Shown here piece after piece: positions 42,063 to 51,766 of a stretch of DNA of 64,000 nt. This DNA comes from a bacterium. GTDB taxonomy: Bacteria; Cyanobacteriota; Vampirovibrionia; Gastranaerophilales; Gastranaerophilaceae. The translations under genes and the position numbers were made by a program. Position 1 is the stretch's first letter. Every line of letters starts with the position of its first letter. The stretch is taken from contig JAFYQF010000023.1 in assembly GCA_017559905.1 (NCBI GenBank), positions 80,803-144,802 on the forward strand, written 5' to 3'. The notes under the pieces are model-generated. The model saw nothing but the letters and a program-made list of their open reading frames with translations. It did not search any database and was not told where the DNA came from.

Positions 42063-42962
42063 CTAGGCTAATTCTGATTTTACAGAATCAAGAACCTCAA
42101 ACAATTCAGCTTTTTGCGCATCATCCAACTCTACTAAAGGACGTCTTACAAAATCTTGAATCAAATAATTATGCGCTAATGCAGCTTTCACCGGCACTGG
42201 GTTTGGCGCCATAAACAACTTCTTAAATACTGGGAATAAAGTTTTGTGCATATTTCTTGCCGCAATCAACTCTCCCGCTTTAAAGTTTTTAATCATAGAT
42301 TTAATTTCAGTACCAAACAAGTGAGAAGCAACAGAAATTACCCCGTGAGCACCAATTGGCAACATTGGCAATGTTAAACTGTCATCTCCTGAATAAATAG
42401 CAAAATCTTCAGGACACTGAATTCTTAATTCTGAAACCAAATCCATATCTGCACAACTTTGTTTTACAGCTACAATATTTTTGTATTTTTCTGCTAAATA
42501 AGCAACAGTTTCAGGCATCATATTCACACCTGTTCTTGAAGGTATGTTGTATAAGATAACAGGCAAATCACTTGCTTCAGCGACTGCAGAAAAGTGTTCT
42601 ATCATACCTTTTTGAGAAGGCTTATTATAATAAGGAACAACAGAAAGAATAGCATCAACATCTTCTTTTTTAGCTAACTTTGTCATTCTTACAGCAGTAT
42701 CAGTTGAATTTGAGCCTGTACCCATAACAACTTTTGCCTTATTCGCAACAGCTCTTCTAACAGTTGAAAGCAACTCAATTTCTTCTTCGTGAGTAAGAGT
42801 AGGGCTTTCACCAGTAGTTCCTGCAACTAAAATTGCATCACTTCCATTATTTATCAAATGTTTAGCTAATACTTCTACTGCATTATAATCAATTTCACGT
42901 TTAGCAGACATTGGCGTAACCATTGCTGTAATAACTTCCCCGGCATCGTATCTCAATACCAT
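42063..42962 (-). CDS. dapA: 4-hydroxy-tetrahydrodipicolinate synthase
   Basis: Condenses pyruvate and aspartate semialdehyde in the lysine and diaminopimelate pathway. This 299-residue TIM barrel has AGTTGESPTL (47-56), the catalytic Tyr138 in ILYNIPSRTGV, the Schiff-base Lys167 in IVAVKQS, and YSGDD near residue 190. The ribosome site is AAAGAGG. It is on the same strand as secD-secF, 78 bases upstream, and may share the transcript. Confidence 0.95.
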   Translation of the reverse strand: MVLRYDAGEVITAMVTPMSAKREIDYNAVEVLAKHLINNGSDAILVAGTTGESPTLTHEEEIELLSTVRRAVANKAKVVMGTGSNSTDTAVRMTKLAKKEDVDAILSVVPYYNKPSQKGMIEHFSAVAEASDLPVILYNIPSRTGVNMMPETVAYLAEKYKNIVAVKQSCADMDLVSELRIQCPEDFAIYSGDDSLTLPMLPIGAHGVISVASHLFGTEIKSMIKNFKAGELIAARNMHKTLFPVFKKLFMAPNPVPVKAALAHNYLIQDFVRRPLVELDDAQKAELFEVLDSVKSELA

Positions 42963-43056
42963 ATAAACCTCTTTCTGTTAAAAATATCCCTAATATCAAT
43001 GATTATATTATAAAAGAAACAAGATTGTTTAAAATATTAAGATTTTTAATCTCTTT

Positions 43057-43086
43057 TTGTTCAAAAAAACTAATTTATGCTAACAT
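43057..43086 (+). promoter_or_regulatory. Possible promoter at the lptC start
   Basis: TTGTTC (43057-43062), an 18-base spacer and TAACAT (43081-43086), which would place transcription close to the lptC ATG at 43094. No ribosome site precedes that ATG, so the message could be leaderless. Confidence 0.3.
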
Positions 43087-43093
43087 TTTATAT

Positions 43094-43687
43094 ATGAACT
43101 ATTGGAAAAATTTAAGTAGAAAGAAGAAAGCTTATATATTAGCACTAATTGCAGTGATTGGGATTATGGCGTGGGCGTTCATTACCGCGGGGATAATTAC
43201 GCACAACTTCAACCGAAGCCAACTTCAAACCCAAGAAGATAAACAAAAAGCTCAAGTTAGCGGTCTTATTCTAACTGAAACTAAAGACACTGAAAAATAC
43301 TGGGAGATTTACGGAGAAACAGGAACTTACGACAGTTCTAACGAAGTTGCAATGCTCAACAATTGCATAGGCAATTTTTTCGATGAAAACAACGAAGTTT
43401 CAATGAGTTTTGAATCTACACGAGGCTCATACAATTCAAAGAAAAACGAAATTATTTTATATGAAAATACAAAAATTGTTTTACGTGACGGAACATCACT
43501 AACAACAGACAAACTCACTTGGTCAGGTTCAAAAAATCCTGTTACCGCAAAAGGTAACGTTAAAATAACGAAAAACCACGAGTTTTATGCAACAGCAGAA
43601 GAAGTAGAAATCAGCCCAGACTACGACAAATTCAAAATTATAGGGCATGCTGTTTCTAAAATTTACGACGTTAAGGAGAAAAAATGA
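43094..43687 (+). CDS. lptC: LPS export periplasmic protein LptC
   Basis: About 197 residues from the ATG at 43094: a short basic N-terminus (NYWKNLSRKKKAY), one membrane anchor (ILALIAVIGIMAWAFITAGII) and a beta-jellyroll of the LptC type (YWEIYGETGTYD, VTAKGNVKITKNHEFYATAEEVEIS). It links the inner-membrane LptBFG pump to the LptA bridge. An extension to 43025 would add 23 hydrophobic residues unlike the family. Its TGA overlaps the next start (ATGA), marking an operon with lptA-like, TPR, dprA, topA and aroE. Confidence 0.85.
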   Translation: MNYWKNLSRKKKAYILALIAVIGIMAWAFITAGIITHNFNRSQLQTQEDKQKAQVSGLILTETKDTEKYWEIYGETGTYDSSNEVAMLNNCIGNFFDENNEVSMSFESTRGSYNSKKNEIILYENTKIVLRDGTSLTTDKLTWSGSKNPVTAKGNVKITKNHEFYATAEEVEISPDYDKFKIIGHAVSKIYDVKEKK

Positions 43688-44664
43688 AGAAATCATTAAT
43701 TACACTATTAGGGATATTAATATTAACTAGCTCTGGAGTTATTGCTTCAGATTTGGTTATAGAATCTAAAACGCAAACTTTCAATGAAGAAGACAGCAAA
43801 ATAAAATTCAGTGGAGATGTAAAAGTTTCTGTTGACGATTTGCGAGTAGAAGGTAGTTCTGCTGATGTTAGTGTAGTTAACGGAACAAAACTTGACACAG
43901 CGACATTTTACGATAAGCCTTACGCTTACGAAATAAAAAAGAATAAAAAAAGAGAAGTTAAGGCAAATATTTTGAAGCTTTCACTAATCTCAAAAACAAT
44001 CAGAGCAGAAGGCGACTCTCAATCAGTTGTGTTTGAAGGGAAAAAACCTATCGCCGTAATCAACGCAGATGTTCAAGAATACAATACTAAAACAGGAACA
44101 ATGACAGCAACTGGCGCTGTAACAATTCTCTATAAAGAAATTGAAACTTTTTCAGATAAAGCAATCTTAACAACTGCAAAAAATGGTGATTTAAAAAACA
44201 TTGAACTAATCGGACACGCAAAAGTTAAAGAACAAAACAACGAAACTTCTGCAGACGAATTTTTCTATGATTCAGCGACAAAATTTTTAGTAGCAAAAGG
44301 CAACACTACAACAAATGTGAGAATGGAAAATGGAGAAATTCTTACACTTAAATCAGCAAGACAAGAATTTCAACAAGAATCAAATGAATTTAATGCAAGC
44401 GGTAACGTAAAAGTTTGGTACCAAGATTATCACGCAGAAGGTCCAAAAATTTCTATCTACCCCGACAAAGAAACAAAAAAACCTAACGAAGTATATTTTG
44501 TTGGACGTTCAAGCATAACACAAGGTATGCGAACAATTTACGCTGACAAAATCAGAATGATATTAAAGCCAAAAGATTTCCACGCAGAAGGCAACACCAG
44601 AACAGTTATCAAAAACGTTGGCGATAGTGGAAGCGATGATGAAGAAATCACATTAGGCTTATAG
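43684..44664 (+). CDS. LptA/OstA-like LPS transport protein, double-length
   Basis: 326 residues with a cleavable signal peptide (KKSLITLLGILILTSSGVIA) and at least two consecutive OstA-type beta-jellyroll units (first about 24-130, second about 133-290, each with the F-x-G-D-V/ASGNVKVWYQDY pattern). E. coli LptA has one such unit in about 185 residues. A fused double unit could bridge the periplasm with fewer copies. It overlaps lptC by 4 bases. Confidence 0.82.
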   Translation: MKKSLITLLGILILTSSGVIASDLVIESKTQTFNEEDSKIKFSGDVKVSVDDLRVEGSSADVSVVNGTKLDTATFYDKPYAYEIKKNKKREVKANILKLSLISKTIRAEGDSQSVVFEGKKPIAVINADVQEYNTKTGTMTATGAVTILYKEIETFSDKAILTTAKNGDLKNIELIGHAKVKEQNNETSADEFFYDSATKFLVAKGNTTTNVRMENGEILTLKSARQEFQQESNEFNASGNVKVWYQDYHAEGPKISIYPDKETKKPNEVYFVGRSSITQGMRTIYADKIRMILKPKDFHAEGNTRTVIKNVGDSGSDDEEITLGL

Positions 44665-44672
44665 GAGATTAT

Positions 44673-45452
44673 ATGAGCAACAGAATTGAACAAGCTTTAG
44701 AAGCTTTTAAAAAACAAGAATACGATACAGCGCTAGATATATTTTGTTCTCTAGTAGAAACTGGTGAAGAATCTGCTGAAATATACAATAACATCGGGCT
44801 GTGTTATGCAAACAAAGGCAATTTTGAAAAAGCAGAAGATAATTTCTTAAACGCAATTAAACTCAACTCAAAATTACCACAAATTTACGTAAACTTGGCG
44901 GATTTATACTACAAAGCTCACGATTACGACAGCGGAATTCAATTGTTATCTCAAGGTGTTTACGAAATGCCTGATGAGATGGTTTTAGCACATTATCTTG
45001 CAAGATTTTATATGGAAGATGCAAGGTTAGATTTAGCTATTGATGAACTTGAAAAAATACTTGAAAAGCAACCTGAAAACTATGACGCATACTACGATTT
45101 GGGCAAAGTTCATTTTGAACTTGGAAACTATTCAATAGCAGCAGAAAACTTTGAAAACGTATTAGAATACAAAGAAAATAATGAATGGATTTATTATTAT
45201 TTAGGACAAGCCTACGAAGCAAACGATGAAGTCGACAAAGCTTTGTCAAACTTCTTGAAAGCTGTAACTATCAACGAAACATTCCACCCTGCATACAAAA
45301 AAGCGGCAATTTTATTTTTAGCACGTGGTGATTATGAAGATGCGATTGAATATTTTGAATCTTATTTGCAATTAAACATACCACAAGAAGAAAAGGAAAA
45401 TATTACAAATCTAGTTGAAAGAATAAAAAAGAAACAAGAACATGAACAATAA
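44673..45452 (+). CDS. Tetratricopeptide-repeat protein
   Basis: 259 residues made of about six TPR units, for example SAEIYNNIGLCYANKGNFEKAEDNFLNAI, YDAYYDLGKVHFELGNYSIAAENFENVL and EWIYYYLGQAYEANDEVDKALSNFLKAV. There is no signal peptide. TPR proteins are scaffolds for protein-protein contacts; the partner is unknown. It lies 8 bases after the lptA-like gene and overlaps dprA by 11 bases. Confidence 0.88.
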   Translation: MSNRIEQALEAFKKQEYDTALDIFCSLVETGEESAEIYNNIGLCYANKGNFEKAEDNFLNAIKLNSKLPQIYVNLADLYYKAHDYDSGIQLLSQGVYEMPDEMVLAHYLARFYMEDARLDLAIDELEKILEKQPENYDAYYDLGKVHFELGNYSIAAENFENVLEYKENNEWIYYYLGQAYEANDEVDKALSNFLKAVTINETFHPAYKKAAILFLARGDYEDAIEYFESYLQLNIPQEEKENITNLVERIKKKQEHEQ

Positions 45453-46527
45453 ATATTGGATAGCATTTTCGTCAATAGAGCAGATTGATAGTGCTTTCAC
45501 CCTTAAACTTTACGAACACTTTCAAGATATTGAAAAAGCTTTCAACATCAGCTCTGACGAAATAAAAAAAATAGAAGGATTAAGTATAAAAAAAGCTGAA
45601 AACTTTTTACGTCTTCGAGATAAAGTTGACGTTGAAAAAGCTTTTTTTGCGGTTCAAAACAGAGATCTAAAATATTTTTCAATAGAAGATGACGAATATC
45701 CTGAACTTTTGAAAAATATTGATAATCCGCCATCCATTATTTATTACAAAGGCGACCTTTCCGATATAAATTTCAATAAAACTTTAGCAGTAGTAGGTTC
45801 AAGAAAAACAAGCAGATACGCAAAAGAAGCCGTTGAGATTTTACTATCACAACTTTCAGGAACTGACATAACAATAGTTTCAGGATTAGCATCTGGGATA
45901 GATACAACTGCTCACATATCAGCCCTAAACAATAATTTAAAAACAATTGGAGTAATCGCAAGCGGATTTGATTACGTTTATCCAGCAACAAACAAAGATT
46001 TATACACAAAAATTGAAAACGGAAACGGAGCAGTATTTAGTGAATACTATCCGACATTTGAACCACTAAAATTCAGGTTTCCACAAAGAAACAGAATTGT
46101 ATCAGGTCTTTCTTACGGAACACTAGTAGCAGAAGCGTCATTAAAAAGTGGTGCATTAATTACTGCAAATTTAACTCTCGAACAAGGTAGAGAATTAATG
46201 TGTATACCAGGACTTATCACAAATCCGAATACCGAAGGAATTTATAAACTTTTAAAAAATGGGGCAACTTTAGTTACAAAAGCTGATGATATATTAGAAG
46301 CATTAAACTGGGAAATAAAACCAGCAGAACAGTTAAAAATAGATTTAAGCGGACTTGATGATATTGAAACAAAAATCCTTGACGCAATAGAAATTGAAGA
46401 AAAAGGCGTTGATGAAATCATGTCAATAACTGGCATTGATATAGACACCCTTTTAATCAACTTGACAACGATGGAGCTTAAGGGCATAATAGAACAAGTC
46501 GGTGGCGACAGGTATAAGAGGATATAG
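45442..46527 (+). CDS. dprA: DNA processing protein DprA (Smf)
   Basis: 361 residues. It has an N-terminal SAM/HhH-like region, then the Rossmann-like DprA core with VVGSRKTSRYAKEAV, IVSGLASGIDTTAH, GSGFDYVYPATN and FRFPQRNRIVSGLS, and a C-terminal winged helix (about 300-361). DprA loads RecA on incoming single-stranded DNA in natural transformation. It overlaps the TPR gene and is followed 6 bases later by topA, the common dprA-topA pairing. Confidence 0.95.
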   Translation: MNNKYWIAFSSIEQIDSAFTLKLYEHFQDIEKAFNISSDEIKKIEGLSIKKAENFLRLRDKVDVEKAFFAVQNRDLKYFSIEDDEYPELLKNIDNPPSIIYYKGDLSDINFNKTLAVVGSRKTSRYAKEAVEILLSQLSGTDITIVSGLASGIDTTAHISALNNNLKTIGVIASGFDYVYPATNKDLYTKIENGNGAVFSEYYPTFEPLKFRFPQRNRIVSGLSYGTLVAEASLKSGALITANLTLEQGRELMCIPGLITNPNTEGIYKLLKNGATLVTKADDILEALNWEIKPAEQLKIDLSGLDDIETKILDAIEIEEKGVDEIMSITGIDIDTLLINLTTMELKGIIEQVGGDRYKRI

Positions 46528-46533
46528 AAACTA

Positions 46534-48858
46534 ATGGCAAAAGCAGCAACAAAAGAATCAGAAAAACCTGCTAAAAGTTCAGGGAAAGAGAAATCTCTTG
46601 TAATAGTCGAGTCTCCTGCAAAATCTAAAACTATCAGAAAGATTTTAGGAGATAGTTTCCAAATCGAAGCAAGCTTTGGACACGTTAGGAACTTGCCGAC
46701 AAAAGACCCTTCTACAGAAAATTTAGGGTTTGATATTACTAATCATTTCACCCCAAAATTTGAAGTTATTCCAGGTAAACAAGCTGTCGTCAAAAAATTA
46801 AACGACATGGCAAAGAAAGTTGACCGAATTTATCTAGCATCCGACCCTGACCGTGAGGGAGAAGCTATTGCATGGCACGTTAGGCAAATCCTAAAAGTGC
46901 CAGACGAAAAGATTTTAAGAATAGTTTTCAACGAAATCACACCAAAAGCAGTTAAATATTCCGTTGAAAACCCAAGAAGTATTGATATGGACATGGTTCA
47001 AGCCCAACAAACTCGTCAAATTCTAGACAAACTTGTAGGCTACAAATTAAGTCCTGTTTTATGGAAACAAATCGGCAACAGAAATCTTTCTGCAGGTCGT
47101 GTTCAATCAGTTGCGCTTCGTATGATTTGTGAAAGAGAAGAAGAAATCGAAAAATTTATTCCACAAGAATACTGGTCTATTCACGCAAATTTAGACAAAG
47201 ATGGGAAAGTTTTTGAAGCTGAACTTTCAAAATTCAAAGACAAATCAATTGAAAAAACAATCAAAAATAAAGATGAAGCTCAAAAAATTGTCGATTATCT
47301 TCTAGATCCAACTAGAGAATTTGAAGTTGCAAAAGTTACACAAAAAACAATTAAACGTAAACCAACAGCACCTTTCATAACTTCAACCCTACAACGTGCT
47401 GCCAGCTCAAAACTTGGCTACGGAGTACAAAAAACAATGCAAGTTGCTCAAAAGCTTTACGAAGGTATTGAACTTGAAAATGGTGCAGTCGGTCTTATTA
47501 CATACATGAGAACGGACTCTGTTCGTGTATCAGATGATGCTCAAGCTATGGCAAAGGATTTTATCCTAAACAACTACGGCGAAAAATATTATCCAGAAAC
47601 GCCAAATTCTTATGTCAAAGGGAAACAAAACGTACAAGATGCGCACGAAGCAATTCGTCCGTCTTATCCTGACAAAACGCCCGAAAGCATCAAAAAATAT
47701 CTTGATAACGACCAATATAAACTTTACAAGCTTATTTGGGACAAATTCATGTCATCACAAATGGCAAATGCAGAAGTTGCAAATAAATCACTAGAAATCA
47801 AAGCCGGTGATTACACATTAAAAGCTGGTACTAGCAAAATAACTTTTGATGGGTTCTTAAAATTATACAACGATGCGGAAGAAGAAGAACAAGATGCTGA
47901 TGCAAAAATTCCAAACCTTGAAAAAGGAGATAAAGTAACTTGTAAAAAAATCGACCCAAAACAACACTTTACTCAACCTCCTCCAAGATACAACGAAGCT
48001 TCTTTAGTAAAAGCATTGGAAGAACACGGAATCGGTAGACCATCTACTTACGCAACTATTATCACTGTTATCCAAACACGAAAATACGTTGAGAAAAAAG
48101 ACAAAGCTTTACACCCAACACTTTTAGGTAGAACTGTTTGCAAACAACTTGTTGCACAATTTGCAGACATTATGGACTACAAATTCACAGCTGGCATGGA
48201 AAGTAAATTAGACGATATTGCAGAAAAGAAGCTTATTTGGAACGAAGTTTTGGAAAACTTTTACGGTCCTTTCATCGAAGAAGTAAACAAAGCTCTTGGC
48301 AACACCGAAAGGGTTAAAATTGAAAGCAAACTTAAATGCCCAAATTGCGGAAAACCAATGATTTTAAGAACAAGCAAATTTGGTTCACAATTTTTAGGAT
48401 GCTCAGGATACCCAGAATGCAAAACTTTGATGTCTTTAAACGCACTTTCTGAAACTGAAAGCGAAGAAGGTCAAACTTCTGAAGCCCAAGTCTGTGAAGA
48501 AAAATGTGACAAATGCGGTGGAGATATGGTTTTCAAAACAGGGCCTTACGGCAAATATATGGAATGCACAAATACAGACTGCAAAAACCGTAAACCTTTC
48601 AGAAAATCAACTGGCGTAACTTGCCCAAAATGTGGCAAAGGAACCATTGTCGAAAGAAAATCAAAAAGAGGCACTGTATTTTTTGGATGTGACAAGTACC
48701 CTGATTGTGACTTCGTATTGTGGAATGAACCAACAGGAGAAACTTGTCCTGACTGCGGTGGGTTATTAGTAAAAAAACAACTTAAAGCAGGCACAACAAT
48801 AGAATGTTCAAATCGTTCTTGCGGATACAAAGCACCATCCACTGAAGAAACTGAATAA
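46534..48858 (+). CDS. topA: DNA topoisomerase I
   Basis: 774 residues. Toprim domain SLVIVESPAKSKTIRKIL (21-38), DPDREGEAIAWH, and the active-site Tyr324 in GLITYMRTDSVRVS. The C-terminus carries four Cys4 zinc ribbons (CPNCGKPM, CDKCGGDM, CPKCGKGT and CPDCGGLL with their partner Cys pairs). It relaxes negative supercoils through a 5'-phosphotyrosine link. The preceding Lys-rich 20 residues are a flexible leader. It is followed by aroE with an AGGAGG site. Confidence 0.97.
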   Translation: MAKAATKESEKPAKSSGKEKSLVIVESPAKSKTIRKILGDSFQIEASFGHVRNLPTKDPSTENLGFDITNHFTPKFEVIPGKQAVVKKLNDMAKKVDRIYLASDPDREGEAIAWHVRQILKVPDEKILRIVFNEITPKAVKYSVENPRSIDMDMVQAQQTRQILDKLVGYKLSPVLWKQIGNRNLSAGRVQSVALRMICEREEEIEKFIPQEYWSIHANLDKDGKVFEAELSKFKDKSIEKTIKNKDEAQKIVDYLLDPTREFEVAKVTQKTIKRKPTAPFITSTLQRAASSKLGYGVQKTMQVAQKLYEGIELENGAVGLITYMRTDSVRVSDDAQAMAKDFILNNYGEKYYPETPNSYVKGKQNVQDAHEAIRPSYPDKTPESIKKYLDNDQYKLYKLIWDKFMSSQMANAEVANKSLEIKAGDYTLKAGTSKITFDGFLKLYNDAEEEEQDADAKIPNLEKGDKVTCKKIDPKQHFTQPPPRYNEASLVKALEEHGIGRPSTYATIITVIQTRKYVEKKDKALHPTLLGRTVCKQLVAQFADIMDYKFTAGMESKLDDIAEKKLIWNEVLENFYGPFIEEVNKALGNTERVKIESKLKCPNCGKPMILRTSKFGSQFLGCSGYPECKTLMSLNALSETESEEGQTSEAQVCEEKCDKCGGDMVFKTGPYGKYMECTNTDCKNRKPFRKSTGVTCPKCGKGTIVERKSKRGTVFFGCDKYPDCDFVLWNEPTGETCPDCGGLLVKKQLKAGTTIECSNRSCGYKAPSTEETE

Positions 48859-48884
48859 CAAACTTAATTGATAGGAGGTTTTAT

Positions 48885-49724
48885 ATGAAAAAATTCGGAC
48901 TTATAGGTTACCCTTTAGGGCACTCTCTTTCTGCTGTAATTCATAAGGCAGGATTTAAAAGTCTTGGAATTGATGCCTCTTATGAAATTTTAGAAACAGA
49001 CCCTGAAGATTTGGTTGATAGAGTTAAGTTTTTCAAACACAACGACTATTCTGGTTTTAACATAACAATTCCACTAAAGCTTCCTATTGCATTGTTTACT
49101 CAAGAAGTTGACAAATATGCAGACATCGCAGGAGCTGTTAACACAATTAGAATAAACGACGACAAAACATTTTCAGGCTTTAATACAGACGCAATAGGAT
49201 TTAAAAAGGCAATTCAATCAGATATTGACTTGGAAGATGCAACTGTTGCACTTTTAGGTACTGGTGGAGCAAGTCGTGCGGCAGTATTGGCATTATCTGA
49301 ATGCAAAGTAAAAGAAATAGGTGTTTATACAAGAAACATCCCAAATGCAATGGATTATATGGCATACATGAGAAGAAAATTTCCAGAAATAACTTTCAAT
49401 GTATACCAAATCGAACAAGTTAGAGATTTATCAAAATACCAAATGCTTGTAAACACAACTCCTATTGGCATGCAAGGTCGTTCTGCGGATATGACACCTA
49501 TAGAAGAGCCTGTTTTAAAAACTTTACCTGAAGGTGCAGTTGTATACGATGTTATTTATAATCCGAAACAAACAATTCTGTTAAAATTAGCAGAAAAATT
49601 AGGATATCAAACAATTAACGGATTAGATATGCTGATATATCAAGCAATGAGCGCCCAAGAGATTTGGTTTAATCAAACACCCGACTTTAACGCAATGAAA
49701 ATCGCAGCGTTAGAAAATTTGTAA
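48885..49724 (+). CDS. aroE: Shikimate dehydrogenase
   Basis: Reduces 3-dehydroshikimate with NADPH in aromatic amino acid synthesis. 279 residues with GYPLGHSLSAVIHKAGF (6-22), NITIPLKLP with the catalytic Lys, AGAVNTI, the NADP loop GTGGASRAAVLAL (about 125-137) and the C-terminal NGLDMLIYQ. It is the last gene of the lptC to aroE run, with a strong GGAGG ribosome site. Confidence 0.95.
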   Translation: MKKFGLIGYPLGHSLSAVIHKAGFKSLGIDASYEILETDPEDLVDRVKFFKHNDYSGFNITIPLKLPIALFTQEVDKYADIAGAVNTIRINDDKTFSGFNTDAIGFKKAIQSDIDLEDATVALLGTGGASRAAVLALSECKVKEIGVYTRNIPNAMDYMAYMRRKFPEITFNVYQIEQVRDLSKYQMLVNTTPIGMQGRSADMTPIEEPVLKTLPEGAVVYDVIYNPKQTILLKLAEKLGYQTINGLDMLIYQAMSAQEIWFNQTPDFNAMKIAALENL

Positions 49725-49735
49725 GGGAATTCAAG

Positions 49736-49852
49736 TCATTCTGAAGCACGAAATGCTAAAGAATCTCCAATTTCGTCATTCTGAAACTCGTAAGAGTTAA
49801 CGAATCTCTCTTTATATTGAGATCCTTCACTTACGTTCAGGCTGACAGGAGT
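49736..49852. repeat. Cluster of three CATTCTGA-type dispersed repeats
   Basis: Two direct units (about 49736-49770 and 49779-49812, each CATTCTGAA...CGAATCTC-like) and one inverted unit (about 49819-49852, ending GGCTGACAGG) lie back to back after aroE. The same core occurs at 22738, near 8991-9018 and at the right window edge. Confidence 0.75.
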
Positions 49853-49884
49853 TTGTTCAGGGAGATAGAACTTGGTTATAAAAC

Positions 49885-49916
49885 AAAAAATAGCGCCTAC
49901 CGAATGGTAAGCGCTA
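49885..49916 (-). terminator. Intrinsic terminator of hup
   Basis: Arms TAGCGC-TACC and GGTA-GCGCTA with a 4-base loop (49891-49916). On the minus strand it is followed by TTTTTT. Confidence 0.85.
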
Positions 49917-49937
49917 AACTTTTGTTCAATCCACGAA

Positions 49938-50216
49938 CTATTTTCCGTTAACAACAGTTTTGAATTTTTTACCAGCTGAAAATGCAGGAACTGTTTTTGC
50001 AGGAATTTTTAATTCTTTACCAGTTTGTGGGTTTCTACCAGTTCTAGCAGCTCTTTTACGTGCTTCGAAAGTACCAAAACCAACTAAAGTAACTTTTTTG
50101 CCTTTAGCAACTGTTTTTTGGATTGTATCAATCCAAGCTGTGATAACTTCAGCAGCTTCTTTTTGAGTAACATTAGCTTTTTTTGCAACTTCTTGTACTA
50201 ACTCTTCTTTGTTCAT
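49938..50216 (-). CDS. hup: HU-family DNA-binding protein
   Basis: A 92-residue nucleoid protein that bends DNA as a dimer. NKEELVQEVAKKANVTQKEA, the VTLVGFGTFEARKRAARTGRNPQTGKELKI arm and the PAFSAGKKFK tail fit HU throughout. The start has AAAGGAG. A TATAAT promoter lies about 35 bases upstream. Single gene. Confidence 0.96.
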   Translation of the reverse strand: MNKEELVQEVAKKANVTQKEAAEVITAWIDTIQKTVAKGKKVTLVGFGTFEARKRAARTGRNPQTGKELKIPAKTVPAFSAGKKFKTVVNGK

Positions 50217-50248
50217 AATAAAACTCCTTTACTTTATGTACATGCTTT

Positions 50249-50276
50249 ATTATAGCTAAAACTCAAATGAACGCAA
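50249..50276 (-). promoter_or_regulatory. Sigma-70-type promoter of hup
   Basis: The minus strand shows TTGCGT (50271-50276), a 16-base spacer and TATAAT (50249-50254). Confidence 0.55.
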
Positions 50277-50403
50277 GTATTTTAAGGAATTTTTACATTA
50301 AATGACTTATATTTCCTTATTATTCATGTTTGGAGTAAAATAGAAATAGATGAGAATAGACGGGATTTAGGAAATTAGGGATTACCCGTAAAGAGGTTTA
50401 TAT

Positions 50404-51744
50404 ATGAAAGAACGCATAGTTTTATTTACAATTACCTTTGGATTGGGAGTGTTTATCTACATATTCCAAAGCTATTTCAATACCCTATGGGGACTTTTAT
50501 TTTTAGTTACTGCAATGGCTATATATGCTATATTCACGACATTGGCGTATAAATTAAAGAAACGCCAACTTGAAAAACATCCAAAAATAATCAACGAAAA
50601 CTACAAGCCTTTCGTTACAATAATGATTCCATGCCACAACGAGGCTAGCGTTATTGAAAACACTGTAGCAAACGTGTTGAACATTGATTACGAAAGATTT
50701 GAAATCATAGTAATCGATGACAGAAGCACTGACAACACACCACAAGTTGTAAAAGGGCTTGAAGATAAATATACAAAAGTTACAGCACTAATCAGACCAC
50801 AAGACGCATTTCCTGGTAAATCTGCCGTATTGAACGATGCTATGGAACTAGCTAAAGGCGAAGCAATTCTTGTATTTGATGCTGACGCTACTGTTGAACC
50901 AGATTTTCTATCAAAACTTATTCCTGAACTTGAACCAAAAGATGTTGGAGCTGTTCAGGCAAGAAAAGTTATCAGAAACAAAAACTACAATCTTTTGACA
51001 CGTTGTCAAAATAATGAATACACTATGGACACCCATTTTCAAGTAGGTAGAGACTCTGTAAAAGGAGCTGTTGAACTTCGTGGAAACGGCGAACTTATTA
51101 AAAGAGAAGCATTAGAAGACATTGGCGGATGGAACAACTACACAATCACTGACGATTTAGACATGTCAACAAGATTGCACATTAAAGGTTGGGATATTCG
51201 TTTTTGTCCTGAAGCTATTGTTTATGAAGAAGGTATTATTTATTTATGGCCACTATTCAGACAACGCAGACGCTGGTTGGAAGGTACTATTAGAAGATAT
51301 TTAGAATACTTTGACCAAGTACTTTTCTCTAAAAAAATGTCATTAAGAGCAAGTTTAGATATGACTGCATACGTGTCGGAATTTATCATGCCAGGCTGGT
51401 TCATTATGGAAATTTTGATTAGATTATTCAAAGTTTTGGCAAAAGATGCACCAACACAAACTTTGTACTCATCAATCGTACTAGGTTGTATCATTGGTGT
51501 TGGGTTTATACTTGCGGCAAGATATGCATTAAGAAGATACGACAACATGCCAAGATTAGATGCATTATTCGAAGCTATACAAACATCAATTTACTTATTC
51601 ATAATTTGGTTCCCACTTGTATTATTTATTGCATTCAAAATATTGTTCTGCAAAAAAGATATGAACTGGGGTAAAACAGCACACGGACTTGTTTTGGAAG
51701 AAGAAGCAAGCATTCAGGAAGAAAACCACTTACAAAAGATTTAA
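50404..51744 (+). CDS. Processive family-2 glycosyltransferase (poly-GlcNAc/cellulose synthase-like)
   Basis: 446 residues with two N-terminal helices (about 5-25 and 29-47), a cytoplasmic GT-A domain and two or three C-terminal helices. Catalytic marks of processive enzymes are IDDRSTD, VFDADAT (the DxD), TDDLDMSTRL (the general base) and the product-binding QRRRW. Enzymes of this form polymerise and export beta-linked polysaccharide such as poly-N-acetylglucosamine. No partner deacetylase or outer-membrane gene is adjacent. c-di-GMP control is common in such systems, but no PilZ domain is seen here. Confidence 0.88.
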   Translation: MKERIVLFTITFGLGVFIYIFQSYFNTLWGLLFLVTAMAIYAIFTTLAYKLKKRQLEKHPKIINENYKPFVTIMIPCHNEASVIENTVANVLNIDYERFEIIVIDDRSTDNTPQVVKGLEDKYTKVTALIRPQDAFPGKSAVLNDAMELAKGEAILVFDADATVEPDFLSKLIPELEPKDVGAVQARKVIRNKNYNLLTRCQNNEYTMDTHFQVGRDSVKGAVELRGNGELIKREALEDIGGWNNYTITDDLDMSTRLHIKGWDIRFCPEAIVYEEGIIYLWPLFRQRRRWLEGTIRRYLEYFDQVLFSKKMSLRASLDMTAYVSEFIMPGWFIMEILIRLFKVLAKDAPTQTLYSSIVLGCIIGVGFILAARYALRRYDNMPRLDALFEAIQTSIYLFIIWFPLVLFIAFKILFCKKDMNWGKTAHGLVLEEEASIQEENHLQKI

Positions 51745-51766
51745 ACAAATTAAGGAGAAAATATAA

